DNA from: an uncultured Bacteroidota bacterium
GTDB taxonomy: Bacteria; Bacteroidota; Bacteroidia; UKL13-3
Assembly: GCA_903883965.1 (NCBI GenBank)
Contig: CAISCU010000014.1
Coordinates: forward strand, 1-64,000
Direction of reading: 5' to 3'
Length of the DNA: 64,000 nt
Shown here: piece by piece, positions 28,475 to 38,356 of the stretch
How the letters are laid out: every line of letters starts with the position of its first letter
Numbering within the stretch: position 1 is the first letter of the stretch
Translations under genes and position numbers: made by a program
The notes under the pieces: generated by a model
Databases searched by the model: none
Told to the model about the DNA's origin: nothing
What the model saw: only the letters and a program-made list of their open reading frames with translations

Positions 28475-29422
28475 GTGCCTATGAAAAATTGCATTTGCTT
28501 ACTTGGCATTTTATGGGCTCAATGGGCTTGGTCGCAGAACCCAACTAAACAAGCACTGCCAGTAAAAGACAGCCTTATTCAGTTGATTTTCAAAAGCCAA
28601 TTGATAGGCGACAGAACCATTACCCTATGGTTGCCAGCAGCTACAAAAGCCAATGAAAAACTAGCTGTAGTGTATATGCACGATGGGCAAATGTTGTTTG
28701 ATTCTACAAATACTTGGAACAAACAAGAATGGAATGTAGATGAAACCCTTAATGCCTTGTTTAAAGACAGCAATCTAACCCGGTGCATGGTGGTGGGTAT
28801 TTGGAACAATGGACCGCTCAGGCATTACGAATACAGCCCTCAGCAGGCCATAGAAAAGTATTTGAGTGCTACTGAACAAGCGCAGTTGATGCAGCAGTTG
28901 CACGAATCAAAAAAAACAAGAAATGAGAATAAACAACAATTGTTAGGTGATGATTACTTGAAATTTATAATAGAAGAGCTAAAACCATACATTGACCAAC
29001 ACTACCATACATACCCCGATGCAGCACATACCAGCATCATGGGTTCGAGCATGGGTGGTATCATCTCTTTTTACGGACTATGCCAATACCCTCAAATTTT
29101 TGGAAACGCACTTTGCCTATCAACGCATTGGCCGGGTTTATACGTACTCAAAGACAACCTGTTTCAAAAAGCCATTTTAAGTTATGCCAAAGCCAACATA
29201 CCACGATTGCCTGCTAGTGCCAAGTTCTATTTTGACAGAGGAACCACTACTCTAGACAGTTTATACGAATTTGGACAAGGACAAATTGACCAATTGTTGC
29301 AAAAACACTTACAAGCCAAGCAATACCAAAGTTTGGTTTTTGAAGGAGCCAACCATACCGAAAAAGCATGGGCTGCAAGGCTTGCCTTACCTTTTAGGTT
29401 TGCCTTAAAAAACAAGAACTGA
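28475..29422 (+). CDS. Secreted alpha/beta-hydrolase, esterase (IroE/esterase D-like) family
   Basis: VVYMHDGQMLFDSTNTW, GSSMGGIISFYGL nucleophile elbow, FEGANHTEKAW. Confidence 0.85.
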   Translation: MPMKNCICLLGILWAQWAWSQNPTKQALPVKDSLIQLIFKSQLIGDRTITLWLPAATKANEKLAVVYMHDGQMLFDSTNTWNKQEWNVDETLNALFKDSNLTRCMVVGIWNNGPLRHYEYSPQQAIEKYLSATEQAQLMQQLHESKKTRNENKQQLLGDDYLKFIIEELKPYIDQHYHTYPDAAHTSIMGSSMGGIISFYGLCQYPQIFGNALCLSTHWPGLYVLKDNLFQKAILSYAKANIPRLPASAKFYFDRGTTTLDSLYEFGQGQIDQLLQKHLQAKQYQSLVFEGANHTEKAWAARLALPFRFALKNKN

Positions 29423-29481
29423 GATAAGTCATTGCCACTAACAAATTATTGGGCGTAATTGCAGGCTCAAATTTGACTAAA

Positions 29482-29886
29482 ATGGAATTAAAACCATACC
29501 TCATTTTTCAGGGCAATGCTGAAGCTGCCATGAATTTTTATATAGCTTGTTTTCAGGCAGAAATTGTTGGCATTAACCGTTACGACAATGCCCCAATGGA
29601 AATACCAGAAAATTACACCAACAAAATCTTGCATGCCGAAATTAAAATAGGCAGCCAATCTATGTTATTCTGTGATATTTTACCCGACCGACCTTTTGTG
29701 CAAGGCAGCAATTTCTCTATGTCGGTAGACATTCCTCAAGTTATGGAAATGGATAAAGTTTTCAATCAATTGGCGGTAAACGGTAAGGTTGAAATGCCCT
29801 TACAAGATACTTTTTGGGGAGCCCGTTTTGGCATTTTAATTGACCAATTTGGCATTAGGTGGATGTTGAACTGCGATTTAAATTAA
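29482..29886 (+). CDS. VOC family (PhnB-like) protein
   Basis: YLIFQGNAEAAMNFY...ILHAEIKIGSQSMLFCD...DTFWGARFGILIDQFGIRWMLN. Confidence 0.85.
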   Translation: MELKPYLIFQGNAEAAMNFYIACFQAEIVGINRYDNAPMEIPENYTNKILHAEIKIGSQSMLFCDILPDRPFVQGSNFSMSVDIPQVMEMDKVFNQLAVNGKVEMPLQDTFWGARFGILIDQFGIRWMLNCDLN

Positions 29887-30859
29887 AAGTTTTATATACT
29901 GCTTTTAAACGCAAAAAGGTATTGTAACAATTGGGGGTTTGTTCACCTTTAACCCTGGCCATATACCTAATTTTACCTAGCAAAATACGCACAAAATGTT
30001 GTTCGTTTGCAATGGCCTTGTGTTGATTTTTGCGCGCGTAATTTTGCATAGCATGGGTTAATCCATTCGTTTCTGCATCATGCAAAATGGCGCGCAACAA
30101 ACGGTAATACCGCCTGTCTAAATTCATTTTTTGATTCACTTTAATACCCGTTACATACTTGGCCTGATGGGGCCCAGCCATTCTGTATTTTTTAGGGTTC
30201 ACCTCAAAGCCTTCTTTCCATAAGAGTTCCATCACCAATTGGTCAAAGAAAATTGGGAAAGGAGTATGGCTCGAAAAACTCAAATCATCGGCATAACGGG
30301 TATAAATAATTGAGGAATTTAAATGCGATTCCAACAGTTGTTGCATCCTAAAATCTAAATGCCTGCAAACAATATTCGACAACAACGGAGAACTGGGCGC
30401 ACCCATAGGCAAACGCCCATCAATTGTGCACAACAATGCAAATTGAACCGCCATTTCATAAGTAAAACCAAAGGGTTCCAATTGCAATGCTGACACTACT
30501 TTTTTGGTGCTGATGGCATGAAAAAAATCTTTGATATCTAAGTTCAACAAATATGCCTTTTTCAAATGGCTGGTGGCATTGCTAAGGTTATTCCTATTAG
30601 AAAAAAAGGGTCCATTTTTCACAAAACCATGTACCTGATCTGGAGCTTGATACAGTTTGTTCAAATAACTGACAATGGCCAATTGTACACTTTTTAAATC
30701 CGGCTCTGGCGACTCAATGGTTCTTTTGCCCCCACTTTTCTTTGGAATTTGAAATGTGGTATATTTAGGGTTAGACATGAGTTCCATACAACGCAATATG
30801 TCTATGCGGTATGCTTCGCAAAAACTATCTAAACTATTGTATTTAATTGGATTGTTCAT
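29855..30859 (-). CDS. Retron reverse transcriptase
   Basis: SNATSH (NAxxH), LNLDIKDFF, GRLPMGAPSSPLLSN, YTRYADDLSFS catalytic motif, YVTGIKVN (VTG). Confidence 0.92.
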   Translation of the reverse strand: MNNPIKYNSLDSFCEAYRIDILRCMELMSNPKYTTFQIPKKSGGKRTIESPEPDLKSVQLAIVSYLNKLYQAPDQVHGFVKNGPFFSNRNNLSNATSHLKKAYLLNLDIKDFFHAISTKKVVSALQLEPFGFTYEMAVQFALLCTIDGRLPMGAPSSPLLSNIVCRHLDFRMQQLLESHLNSSIIYTRYADDLSFSSHTPFPIFFDQLVMELLWKEGFEVNPKKYRMAGPHQAKYVTGIKVNQKMNLDRRYYRLLRAILHDAETNGLTHAMQNYARKNQHKAIANEQHFVRILLGKIRYMARVKGEQTPNCYNTFLRLKAVYKTFNLNRSSTST

Positions 30860-30867
30860 GTACTTAA

Positions 30868-31013
30868 AAACCAGTGCTGCTTGTTTGATCTATTTACCAA
30901 TAGGACACATTTTCGCAGAAAATGCTAACCCATTGCCCCTAGTTACACAGACTGCAGTTACACAGCCAAAGACGGGTATTTCTTCATCAATTTTTGCAAG
31001 CAAGCACTGGCTC
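30868..31013 (-). ncRNA. Candidate retron msr-msd ncRNA
   Basis: Immediately upstream of the RT; flanking inverted repeats CCAGTGCTTGCTTG (a1, 30997-31010) and CAAGCAGCACTGG (a2, 30871-30883) pair over 13 bp with one bulge; internal hairpin 30898-30935 containing CATTTTC-TGC-GAAAATG. Confidence 0.7.
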
Positions 31014-31019
31014 ATTATT

Positions 31020-32360
31020 TTAAAGTTCTTTCAATCTGTTTACTGGAATGGTACTTTTAACTTGGCTTGATGTATTGAATCTGCCAAATACATCATATGA
31101 AATACGCACTGTTCCTGTTTGAAAACGGTTGTTTTTGGCCACCACCAATTCGGCTTGGTTCTGCGCGTTGGTACCATCTTCCCATTCGCACAAATGGTAA
31201 TAAGAAGGCCTGTATAAAAAAACCACTTGATCGGCCAATTCTTCTAACCAACCACTGTCTTTTAAATCTGATAAAATGGGCCTATTGGCATAACCTCTTT
31301 TTTCAGCATTTCTACTAATTTCAGAACCAATCAACAAACTAAAATTGTACAAAGTTGCCAGTCTTTTTAGTTCTTTGAGCACATTGCCTATGTATTTTTC
31401 TCGAGTGGTTGCCGTATTGAATTCAGGTTGTTGCAGGTATTGTATGCTATCTATGATAACCATATCTACTGGTGTCACAATCACTTGTTTTAAAATACTT
31501 GTCAGTAAATATTTTTCGTTACTTTCTAACAAATTGCAAAACTGAAACAAGCCCTCATTTTCTAATTGGTTGAGCTGTTCTATTTCTTTGTTCAATTCAG
31601 CTTCATTGGGTATTTCAAATTCAACATGATTTTCTAACGGAACTCCAAATAAATAGGCTTTTAAAAAACGTTGAGCGGTCATGCCATAGCTTAAAAACAA
31701 TACTTTTTTGCCTTGTTTAACGGTGATATCTTTGAACATAGACAACATCAATCTGGTTTTTCCCATTCCTGTTCTAGCGCCCAATACAGTCATTTGACCA
31801 GGTTCAAATCCTCCTCCTAACAATTGGTCCAATGCAGCAAAACCACTCGATAACAAATGGGTGTTTTTACGATGTACAATCTCATCTAATTGAGACAGCA
31901 ACAATCCAGAAAAAAACTGTGTAGATTGAACCGAATTGCGTTGTTTCAATTGAACCAATGAAAGCAAAGCCTGATCTATTTTTTCAGATAAACAGGATTT
32001 GGACGATGTCATTTGAGCAGCAATTTCGTTAAGCGTTCTAAGTTGATCGGCTTCAACAATCAAGGCAATACAATCTTCAACTTTAGAGGGTTCAATTTGG
32101 CATTGATTTAACCCATAAAACCACTCATTCCAAACAATTTCAGGATACTTTTCATAAACAGTTTGCTTAATTAATAAACTATCAAATGTTTGGTTCTGTT
32201 TAATTTTTTCAGCAATTGCACTAAAAATAAACCGATAAACCTGGGTTTGAATAAAGTGCTCATGTACTTGCAAAATACTCATCTGAAACACCTCTGGATA
32301 TTTCAATAAGCCTGCAATAAAATATTTCTCAAGTTCTTGAGTCTGAAACTGGGTAGTCAT
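31020..32360 (-). CDS. Divergent DnaB-like replicative helicase paralogue, candidate retron-associated gene
   Basis: SSGFAALDQLLGGGFEPGQMTVLGARTGMGKTRLML, DMVIIDSIQYLQ, RPILSDLKDSGWLEELADQVVFLYRP, AELVVAKNNRFQTGTVRISYD; N-terminal domain divergent. Confidence 0.87.
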   Translation of the reverse strand: MTTQFQTQELEKYFIAGLLKYPEVFQMSILQVHEHFIQTQVYRFIFSAIAEKIKQNQTFDSLLIKQTVYEKYPEIVWNEWFYGLNQCQIEPSKVEDCIALIVEADQLRTLNEIAAQMTSSKSCLSEKIDQALLSLVQLKQRNSVQSTQFFSGLLLSQLDEIVHRKNTHLLSSGFAALDQLLGGGFEPGQMTVLGARTGMGKTRLMLSMFKDITVKQGKKVLFLSYGMTAQRFLKAYLFGVPLENHVEFEIPNEAELNKEIEQLNQLENEGLFQFCNLLESNEKYLLTSILKQVIVTPVDMVIIDSIQYLQQPEFNTATTREKYIGNVLKELKRLATLYNFSLLIGSEISRNAEKRGYANRPILSDLKDSGWLEELADQVVFLYRPSYYHLCEWEDGTNAQNQAELVVAKNNRFQTGTVRISYDVFGRFNTSSQVKSTIPVNRLKEL

Positions 32361-32538
32361 TGTTTTCTCGAATTTTGAAATACAATAGTAATTTTAAACA
32401 GCTGTACATTTTAATAATTTAATTCACATCAAATGTAAATGCACTGATACAAAGGCTTGGCAATTTTCCACAGCAACAAAACCCTTGTTTAAACTAACTT
32501 ATATATTGTGAACAAATTTTAACAGCAAATCAATCAGG

Positions 32539-32907
32539 TTAATAAGACGGATAAAAAGCATCTTTGAAATGCGTAAAATTCATTTTTCCAGCATGCAAGT
32601 TGATGGCAACAATATCAAACCGAACTGTTTTAAAATTTGGATGCATTTTTAGGTATTCCTCAATGCCATTGATGAGTATTTTTTGTTGGTTTTTACTCAC
32701 AGATTTTTCAGGTTCTAACAAAGCATTGTACCTAGTTTTTACCTCAACAACCACCAGCTCGTTGTTGTCTTTCATCAAAATATCAATCTCGGCTCTCCTG
32801 ATTCTGTAATTGGTTGCGAGCAATTCGTAACCTAGTTGTAGTAAAAATTCTAACGCTTTTTGTTCGCCCCATTTACCGGTCTGTTGTTTGTTGTTTGTAG
32901 TTGCCAA
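32539..32907 (-). CDS. YraN family (UPF0102) endonuclease-like protein
   Basis: GKWGEQKALEFLLQLGYELLATNYRIRRAEIDILMKDNNELVVVEVKTR. Confidence 0.92.
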   Translation of the reverse strand: MATTNNKQQTGKWGEQKALEFLLQLGYELLATNYRIRRAEIDILMKDNNELVVVEVKTRYNALLEPEKSVSKNQQKILINGIEEYLKMHPNFKTVRFDIVAINLHAGKMNFTHFKDAFYPSY

Positions 32908-33787
32908 TTTGTGTGCTTTTACCTACTAAATATACACCCAATACCGTTAACAACAAGGCCCCAATGGTTTGAACATTCATAGGCTCTGACAACCAATACC
33001 AACCCAATAACAGGCCAACTGCAGTATTGATATAGGCATAGGTTGAAACAATACTAGCTGGCAGTTTTTTTAACACATACATGTACGATCCAAATGCAAT
33101 CCAGCTTCCAAACACTATCAAATATGCAACAGACATGATTGATTCAAATGAAACAGAAATAGCCTGATTGGTTTCGCCCAATAACACAGAAAAAAACACC
33201 AATACAATTGCGGCAGCTACCATTTGAAAGCCCGATGAAAATAAGGGATGTACCGAACTAACATGGTGCTTAGAATAAACTGTACCAATGGCCCACAATA
33301 AATTACTGAATACAATTGCCACTATGCCCATCCAAAAATGTTCCGATTGATGAGAGCCTAAACGCGAAGAAAAAATCAAAACCTGACCCGCCAAACATAT
33401 CAAAAATCCAAATATGGTTAAGCCGTTGATTTGTTCTTTTTTGCCAATTAATAAATTGAACAACACAATCCAAACAGGTGTCAAGGCGCATATCAAAGAA
33501 GTGAGTCCACTGTCTACATACTGCATGCCCCAAGTTATGATACCATTGCCTCCAGCAAGCATGATGATGCCAGTAAAAAAGAAACTTTTTAAATCTTGTT
33601 TACTAGGTAATTGATATGCTCTGAACATAAAATAGAGCAGCAAACAAATACCTGCAACTCCTTGCCGAATGGCTGCCATTAAAAATGGCGGAAAAGTTTG
33701 CACCCCAATGCGTGTAGCCAAATAGGTGGTTCCCCAAAAAAAAGATACAGCAAAAAAGGCCAACCAAGGCACTAAGTTTTTATTCAC
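32873..33787 (-). CDS. EamA/DMT family transporter
   Basis: Ten hydrophobic segments, AVSFFWGTTYLATRIGVQTFPPFLMAAIRQ; GTG start at 33787 gives a 4-nt overlap with the upstream gene. Confidence 0.88.
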   Translation of the reverse strand: MNKNLVPWLAFFAVSFFWGTTYLATRIGVQTFPPFLMAAIRQGVAGICLLLYFMFRAYQLPSKQDLKSFFFTGIIMLAGGNGIITWGMQYVDSGLTSLICALTPVWIVLFNLLIGKKEQINGLTIFGFLICLAGQVLIFSSRLGSHQSEHFWMGIVAIVFSNLLWAIGTVYSKHHVSSVHPLFSSGFQMVAAAIVLVFFSVLLGETNQAISVSFESIMSVAYLIVFGSWIAFGSYMYVLKKLPASIVSTYAYINTAVGLLLGWYWLSEPMNVQTIGALLLTVLGVYLVGKSTQIGNYKQQTTDR

Positions 33788-34593
33788 AGCATTGATTTCA
33801 TTTGGGTCATACTTTCTAAAAATTGGAGTTTGGCATGGAGCAATCTTGATCCATACCAACTAAAATGTTCGCCATCAACCAATACACAGGGTATTTGTAG
33901 GCCTTCAGCTTGCATTTCCAAAATGTGTTTTTCTTTAAACGGAAAGGGTTCTGACGACAACAATAGCAGGTTTATATTTTTGTTATTTAATTCAGCAATG
34001 CTGGTTTCAGGATACCTGCTATTGGCCTGTGCAAATACATTTACCATGCCAGCCTGTTTGAGCATATCGTCAATATAGGTATTTGCTGCAACTGCCATAT
34101 AAGGCGCTTTCCAAATTAAATAAGCCACTTTGATTACAGGACTATTGAGTTCATTGACAGTAGCAATGATTTGTTGGTGCTTTACAATGATCGCATTTGC
34201 TGCAGCATTAACACCCAAAAGATGTCCCATATCTCTTGTAAATTGATACGAGGCTTCTATGGTGTTTATTTCACTGATATAGACTGGAAATGCTTCAGCC
34301 AATGCGGCAATCTGTTCTTGTGTATTTTCTTCTTTGTTAGCAATGATCAAATCGGGCTGAAGCTGTTGTATCTGTTCTATTTTGAGCGTTTTGGTTCCTC
34401 CAATTTTAGGGATTGTTTTAATGATTGATGCTGGATGAATGCAAAACAATGTTCGGCCTACCAAGCAATCAGCTAAACCCAAATCTACTAGCAATTCAGT
34501 AATGGATGGTACCAATGAAACAATGCGTTGTGGCGCTTTTTCAAAATGTAATGGACGACCCAATTGATCGTTGATGTTGATGGCACTTGACAT
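33784..34593 (-). CDS. BtuF-like helical-backbone metal receptor (cobalamin/iron ABC substrate-binding family)
   Basis: RIVSLVPSITELLVDLGLADCLVGRTLFCIHP, PKIGGTKTLKIEQIQQLQPDLIIANKEEN. Confidence 0.85.
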   Translation of the reverse strand: MSSAININDQLGRPLHFEKAPQRIVSLVPSITELLVDLGLADCLVGRTLFCIHPASIIKTIPKIGGTKTLKIEQIQQLQPDLIIANKEENTQEQIAALAEAFPVYISEINTIEASYQFTRDMGHLLGVNAAANAIIVKHQQIIATVNELNSPVIKVAYLIWKAPYMAVAANTYIDDMLKQAGMVNVFAQANSRYPETSIAELNNKNINLLLLSSEPFPFKEKHILEMQAEGLQIPCVLVDGEHFSWYGSRLLHAKLQFLESMTQMKSML

Positions 34594-34730
34594 GTGTTTT
34601 CAAATTTGGCATTTTCAGCCCTTAGAACCTATTTTTTAAAAATTAAAATCAAAATTTTGGAGACAGCAAGAATTTAGGCGCTATTTTGTATGTTCGCAAG
34701 TAGAATTTCACATCATAAAATTATTTATTC

Positions 34731-35441
34731 ATGGGAAGAGTATTTGAAAAAAGAAAACACAAAATGTTTGCCCGCTATGCCAAAATGAGCAAAGCATTCA
34801 CCAAGTTCGGAAAAGAGATTCATATTGCTGTAAAAGCAGGTGGAACAGACCCAGAATCAAACTCAAGATTAAGAGCAATTATAGCCAATGCAAAAGCGGC
34901 CAATATGCCCAAAGCAAATATTGACGCAGCCATCAATAGAGCAAACAACAAAGACGATAAAAACTTTGAAGAAATTGCTTACGAAGGCAAAGGACCACAT
35001 GGAGTTGCCATGATTATTGAAACAGCTACCGACAACCCTACCCGTACCATTGCCAATTTGCGTTCGCATTTCAACAAAACCGGTGGCCAAATGATGGTAT
35101 CTGGCAGTTTAGATTTTTTATTTGAAAGAAAAGGCATTTTCAGAATTCCTACAACAGGCATCAACCCTGAAGAATTTGAATTGGAAATGATTGACTTTGG
35201 CATGGAAGAAATGGAAGATGACGGAGAAGGGTTTTATATGATTTCAGTTCCATTCACTGAATTTGGCGCTATGCAAAAAGCATTGGAGGAAAGAAAAATT
35301 GAAATTACCAATGCAGAATTGCAAAGAATTCCAACTACCTCAGTTGAATTGAACGAAGAGCAAGAAGCTGAATTCAATAAATTGATGGATCGCTTAGACG
35401 AAGATGACGATGTGACCAATATTTGGCACAACTTAAAATAA
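34731..35441 (+). CDS. YebC/PmpR family protein
   Basis: GRVFEKRKHKMFARYAKMSKAFTKFGKEI, RLRAIIANAKAANMPKANIDAAI, EGKGPHGVAMIIETATDN. Confidence 0.95.
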   Translation: MGRVFEKRKHKMFARYAKMSKAFTKFGKEIHIAVKAGGTDPESNSRLRAIIANAKAANMPKANIDAAINRANNKDDKNFEEIAYEGKGPHGVAMIIETATDNPTRTIANLRSHFNKTGGQMMVSGSLDFLFERKGIFRIPTTGINPEEFELEMIDFGMEEMEDDGEGFYMISVPFTEFGAMQKALEERKIEITNAELQRIPTTSVELNEEQEAEFNKLMDRLDEDDDVTNIWHNLK

Positions 35442-35453
35442 ACAAAACACTCC

Positions 35454-36986
35454 ATGAAAACCAGGTCGTCTAAGAAACCAATCTTAATTGAGCGCGCAGC
35501 AGAAAGGCATGATTTCAGTGAAATCATTGAACTGTCTAAAATTTGTTTTCCAAACAATGAACCTTGGACATACCAAATGCTCGACAGCCAATTCAAGTTG
35601 TTTCCAGATGGCATGCAGGTAATTGAATACGAAGGAAATATTGTAGGTTCTGCAACCAGTTTAATCATTAGTTGGGACGAATACGATGACGACCACAGTT
35701 GGAAAGAAATTTGCGACAATGGTTACATCACCAACCACGATGACGAAGGCGATACCTTGTACGGCATTGAGGTAATGGTTCACCCCGAATACCAAGGGCT
35801 TAAAATTGGCAGGCGTTTGTACGAAATGCGTAAAGTATTGTGCATTGAACGCAACCTCAAAAGAATTTTAATTGGAGGTCGTTTGCCCAATTACCACAAG
35901 AACAGCGAAGAATTTGGAATCAGGGCTTATGTAAAAAGGGTAATTGATAAAAAGATCAAAGACCCGGTGGTAACTTTTCAATTGAGCCAGGGTTATAACA
36001 TTACCCGAATCATCAAAGATTATTTACCTGAAGACAAAGAATCTGAAGGGTATGCATTGCTCTTAGAATGGATCAACTTAGATTACATTCCTGAAACCAG
36101 AGAGCGCAGCGTATTGATGAAAAAAGTACGTATATGCTGCATCCAATATGAACTCAGAAAAATCAGAGGCTTCAAAGAATTTGCACAACAATGCGAATAC
36201 TTTACAGACGTGGCTTCAAACTACAAATCAGACTTTGTATTGTTTCCTGAATTGTTTACAACACAATTGCTTTCACTGCACGAATACAAAAGTATGAGTC
36301 CAGAAGATTCTATCAGAAAACTCGACGAATACACCGAAGATTACATCAATTTGTTTTCGAGGCTTTCTTTAGAATACAATATCAATATCATTGCAGGCAC
36401 CCATTTGCAAGTGGAAGGAGACAACCTCTTTAACATTTCTTATTTGTTTAAAAGAGATGGTACCTACGAGAAACAATATAAAATACATATCACCAGTAAC
36501 GAATCAAAATGGTGGGGTGTAAAACCTGGTAATGAAATTAAAGTTTTCAATACCGATTGTGGCAAAGTAGCCATCAATGTATGTTATGATGTTGAGTTTC
36601 CTGAAATGGCTCGCATTGCATGTAATAAAGGCGCTAAAATTCTTTTTGTACCTTTTAGTACCGATGAAAAACATGGCCATTTAAGGGTTAAAATTTGTGC
36701 ACAAGCAAGGGCTGTAGAAAACCAAATTTTTGTTGCTACAGCTGGCACTATTGGTAATATTCCTTCGGTTGACAACATGGACATTAACTACGCTCAATCG
36801 GGTATTTATACGCCCAGTGATTTTGCCTTCCCACCCGATGCCATTGCTGGTGAATGCAATACCAATATTGAAACTGTAGTGATAGCAGACTTAGACTTAG
36901 CAGCACTTGAAAGAGCCCGAAATACAGGCACAGTGCTCAATTGGAAAGACCGCAGAAATGACATGTACGAAGTACTAGAAAAATAG
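35454..36986 (+). CDS. GNAT acetyltransferase / carbon-nitrogen hydrolase (nitrilase superfamily) fusion
   Basis: N-terminal GNAT (EVMVHPEYQGLKIGRRLY); C-terminal FPELFTTQ, INVCYDVEFPEMAR. Confidence 0.92.
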   Translation: MKTRSSKKPILIERAAERHDFSEIIELSKICFPNNEPWTYQMLDSQFKLFPDGMQVIEYEGNIVGSATSLIISWDEYDDDHSWKEICDNGYITNHDDEGDTLYGIEVMVHPEYQGLKIGRRLYEMRKVLCIERNLKRILIGGRLPNYHKNSEEFGIRAYVKRVIDKKIKDPVVTFQLSQGYNITRIIKDYLPEDKESEGYALLLEWINLDYIPETRERSVLMKKVRICCIQYELRKIRGFKEFAQQCEYFTDVASNYKSDFVLFPELFTTQLLSLHEYKSMSPEDSIRKLDEYTEDYINLFSRLSLEYNINIIAGTHLQVEGDNLFNISYLFKRDGTYEKQYKIHITSNESKWWGVKPGNEIKVFNTDCGKVAINVCYDVEFPEMARIACNKGAKILFVPFSTDEKHGHLRVKICAQARAVENQIFVATAGTIGNIPSVDNMDINYAQSGIYTPSDFAFPPDAIAGECNTNIETVVIADLDLAALERARNTGTVLNWKDRRNDMYEVLEK

Positions 36987-36989
36987 CCT

Positions 36990-38354
36990 TTATCTTTTAA
37001 AATTCACCTCAAACAAATTCTGATTCTGCCCTGGGCTGTTAAATGAAATACTTGCTTGGTGGTAACTCAAAATTCTTTGTATAATTCTTAAGCCCAATCC
37101 GCTTCCAGGTTTATCGTACGAATTGGTTCCTCTTGAAAACGCCTGAAACATAGGCGAATTGTCTTTAAATGCTGGCACTTCACCAGAATTAAAAACCTGA
37201 ACAATTTGCGTATTTCCTGTTAAAATATACGTTACTTTAACCTGGTGATTATCTGAGTAGGTATAGGCGTTCTTTAACAAATTGGTCATTGCAATTTTCA
37301 ACAAAGTTTCATCTCCTTTTACATCTAAAATTAATTCTTCATTGGTTTTATTTTCAATTTCAAATTGCAATTTAAAATCAGGCCAAATCTTCACTAATTT
37401 ATCTGTTACATCAAATATAATTTCGTCAATTCTAATTGGTTTAAAATTGTCTGTTTTAACACCCTCATCTAACCTCGATAAAATCAACAAAGAAGTAACC
37501 ACATCCGACAAGTGATAAACGTCTTCGTGTATGCTTCTTAAACTATTTTTTAGTTGGTTATCGACTGATTTTTCGTTTAATAAATTTTCAACCTGTGTAC
37601 CTATTCGGGCAATGGGAGTTCTCAATTCGTGAGAAGCATTTCCGGTAAATTCTCTTTGCCTTTTATAGGCTTTATCTATCCGTTCTAACATGTGATTGAA
37701 TGCACTTGCCAAAGCCGAAATTTCATCTTTTTTATTTTCAAATTGAATGGGATTATTCAAGTTTTGAAAAGTAATTTCTTGAACTTTTTCTCTGAGTCTA
37801 TCCATTGGAACCAACGCTCTCCTACTCAATTGATAAGAGAAAAACCACAACAAAATAAAACCAATTGAAAAGGTCCAATAAAATAAAACTTTCAAGTATT
37901 CTATTTTAGAATTTCCATAAAAATCTTCTGCAGAAACAATCACAATAAAATGTGCTGCTCCTTGTTTGAATAATTTAGCTACTGTTTCTATTTCATTGTT
38001 ACTAATATAAAATGGTTGAGAGGTAGACAGTGCTTCAAGCTGTTTAACAGTCAATTCAATTGGATTAGAATGACTGGTTTGAAAGACCTTTTTTCTGTTG
38101 ATGTCAATTACAGCAACCCTTTCGTTTACTAATTTGTAGGTAGTTTGAACATCTACATCAGTAATTAAAGCATTTGAACTTTTGTAATGCTTTTCAATTT
38201 CAAAAGAAATCTGATCTGCTTTGTTAATCAATCTGCTGTAAAAATCACCTTGTCTATAATCAGAAAACAAGGTATATACAATCAACAATACAACTGCAAA
38301 AAACAGTGTAAAAAATAAACTAAATAAAAGTGCAAACCTGTTTTTTAAAGTCAT
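36990..38354 (-). CDS. Sensor histidine kinase
   Basis: Two TMs, HAMP, ASHELRTPIARIGTQVE, NLLKNAYTYS, GSGLGLRI. Confidence 0.93.
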   Translation of the reverse strand: MTLKNRFALLFSLFFTLFFAVVLLIVYTLFSDYRQGDFYSRLINKADQISFEIEKHYKSSNALITDVDVQTTYKLVNERVAVIDINRKKVFQTSHSNPIELTVKQLEALSTSQPFYISNNEIETVAKLFKQGAAHFIVIVSAEDFYGNSKIEYLKVLFYWTFSIGFILLWFFSYQLSRRALVPMDRLREKVQEITFQNLNNPIQFENKKDEISALASAFNHMLERIDKAYKRQREFTGNASHELRTPIARIGTQVENLLNEKSVDNQLKNSLRSIHEDVYHLSDVVTSLLILSRLDEGVKTDNFKPIRIDEIIFDVTDKLVKIWPDFKLQFEIENKTNEELILDVKGDETLLKIAMTNLLKNAYTYSDNHQVKVTYILTGNTQIVQVFNSGEVPAFKDNSPMFQAFSRGTNSYDKPGSGLGLRIIQRILSYHQASISFNSPGQNQNLFEVNFKR

Positions 38355-38356
38355 TG

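Noticed and set aside
29855-30859. Group II intron or DGR reverse transcriptase
   Set aside because: No maturase/endonuclease domain, no intron RNA or template/variable repeat seen; NAxxH and VTG motifs plus the upstream a1/a2 RNA fit a retron better.
35234-35719. 161-aa minus-strand ORF across the yebC / GNAT-nitrilase junction
   Set aside because: Antisense to two conserved genes, no recognisable motif.
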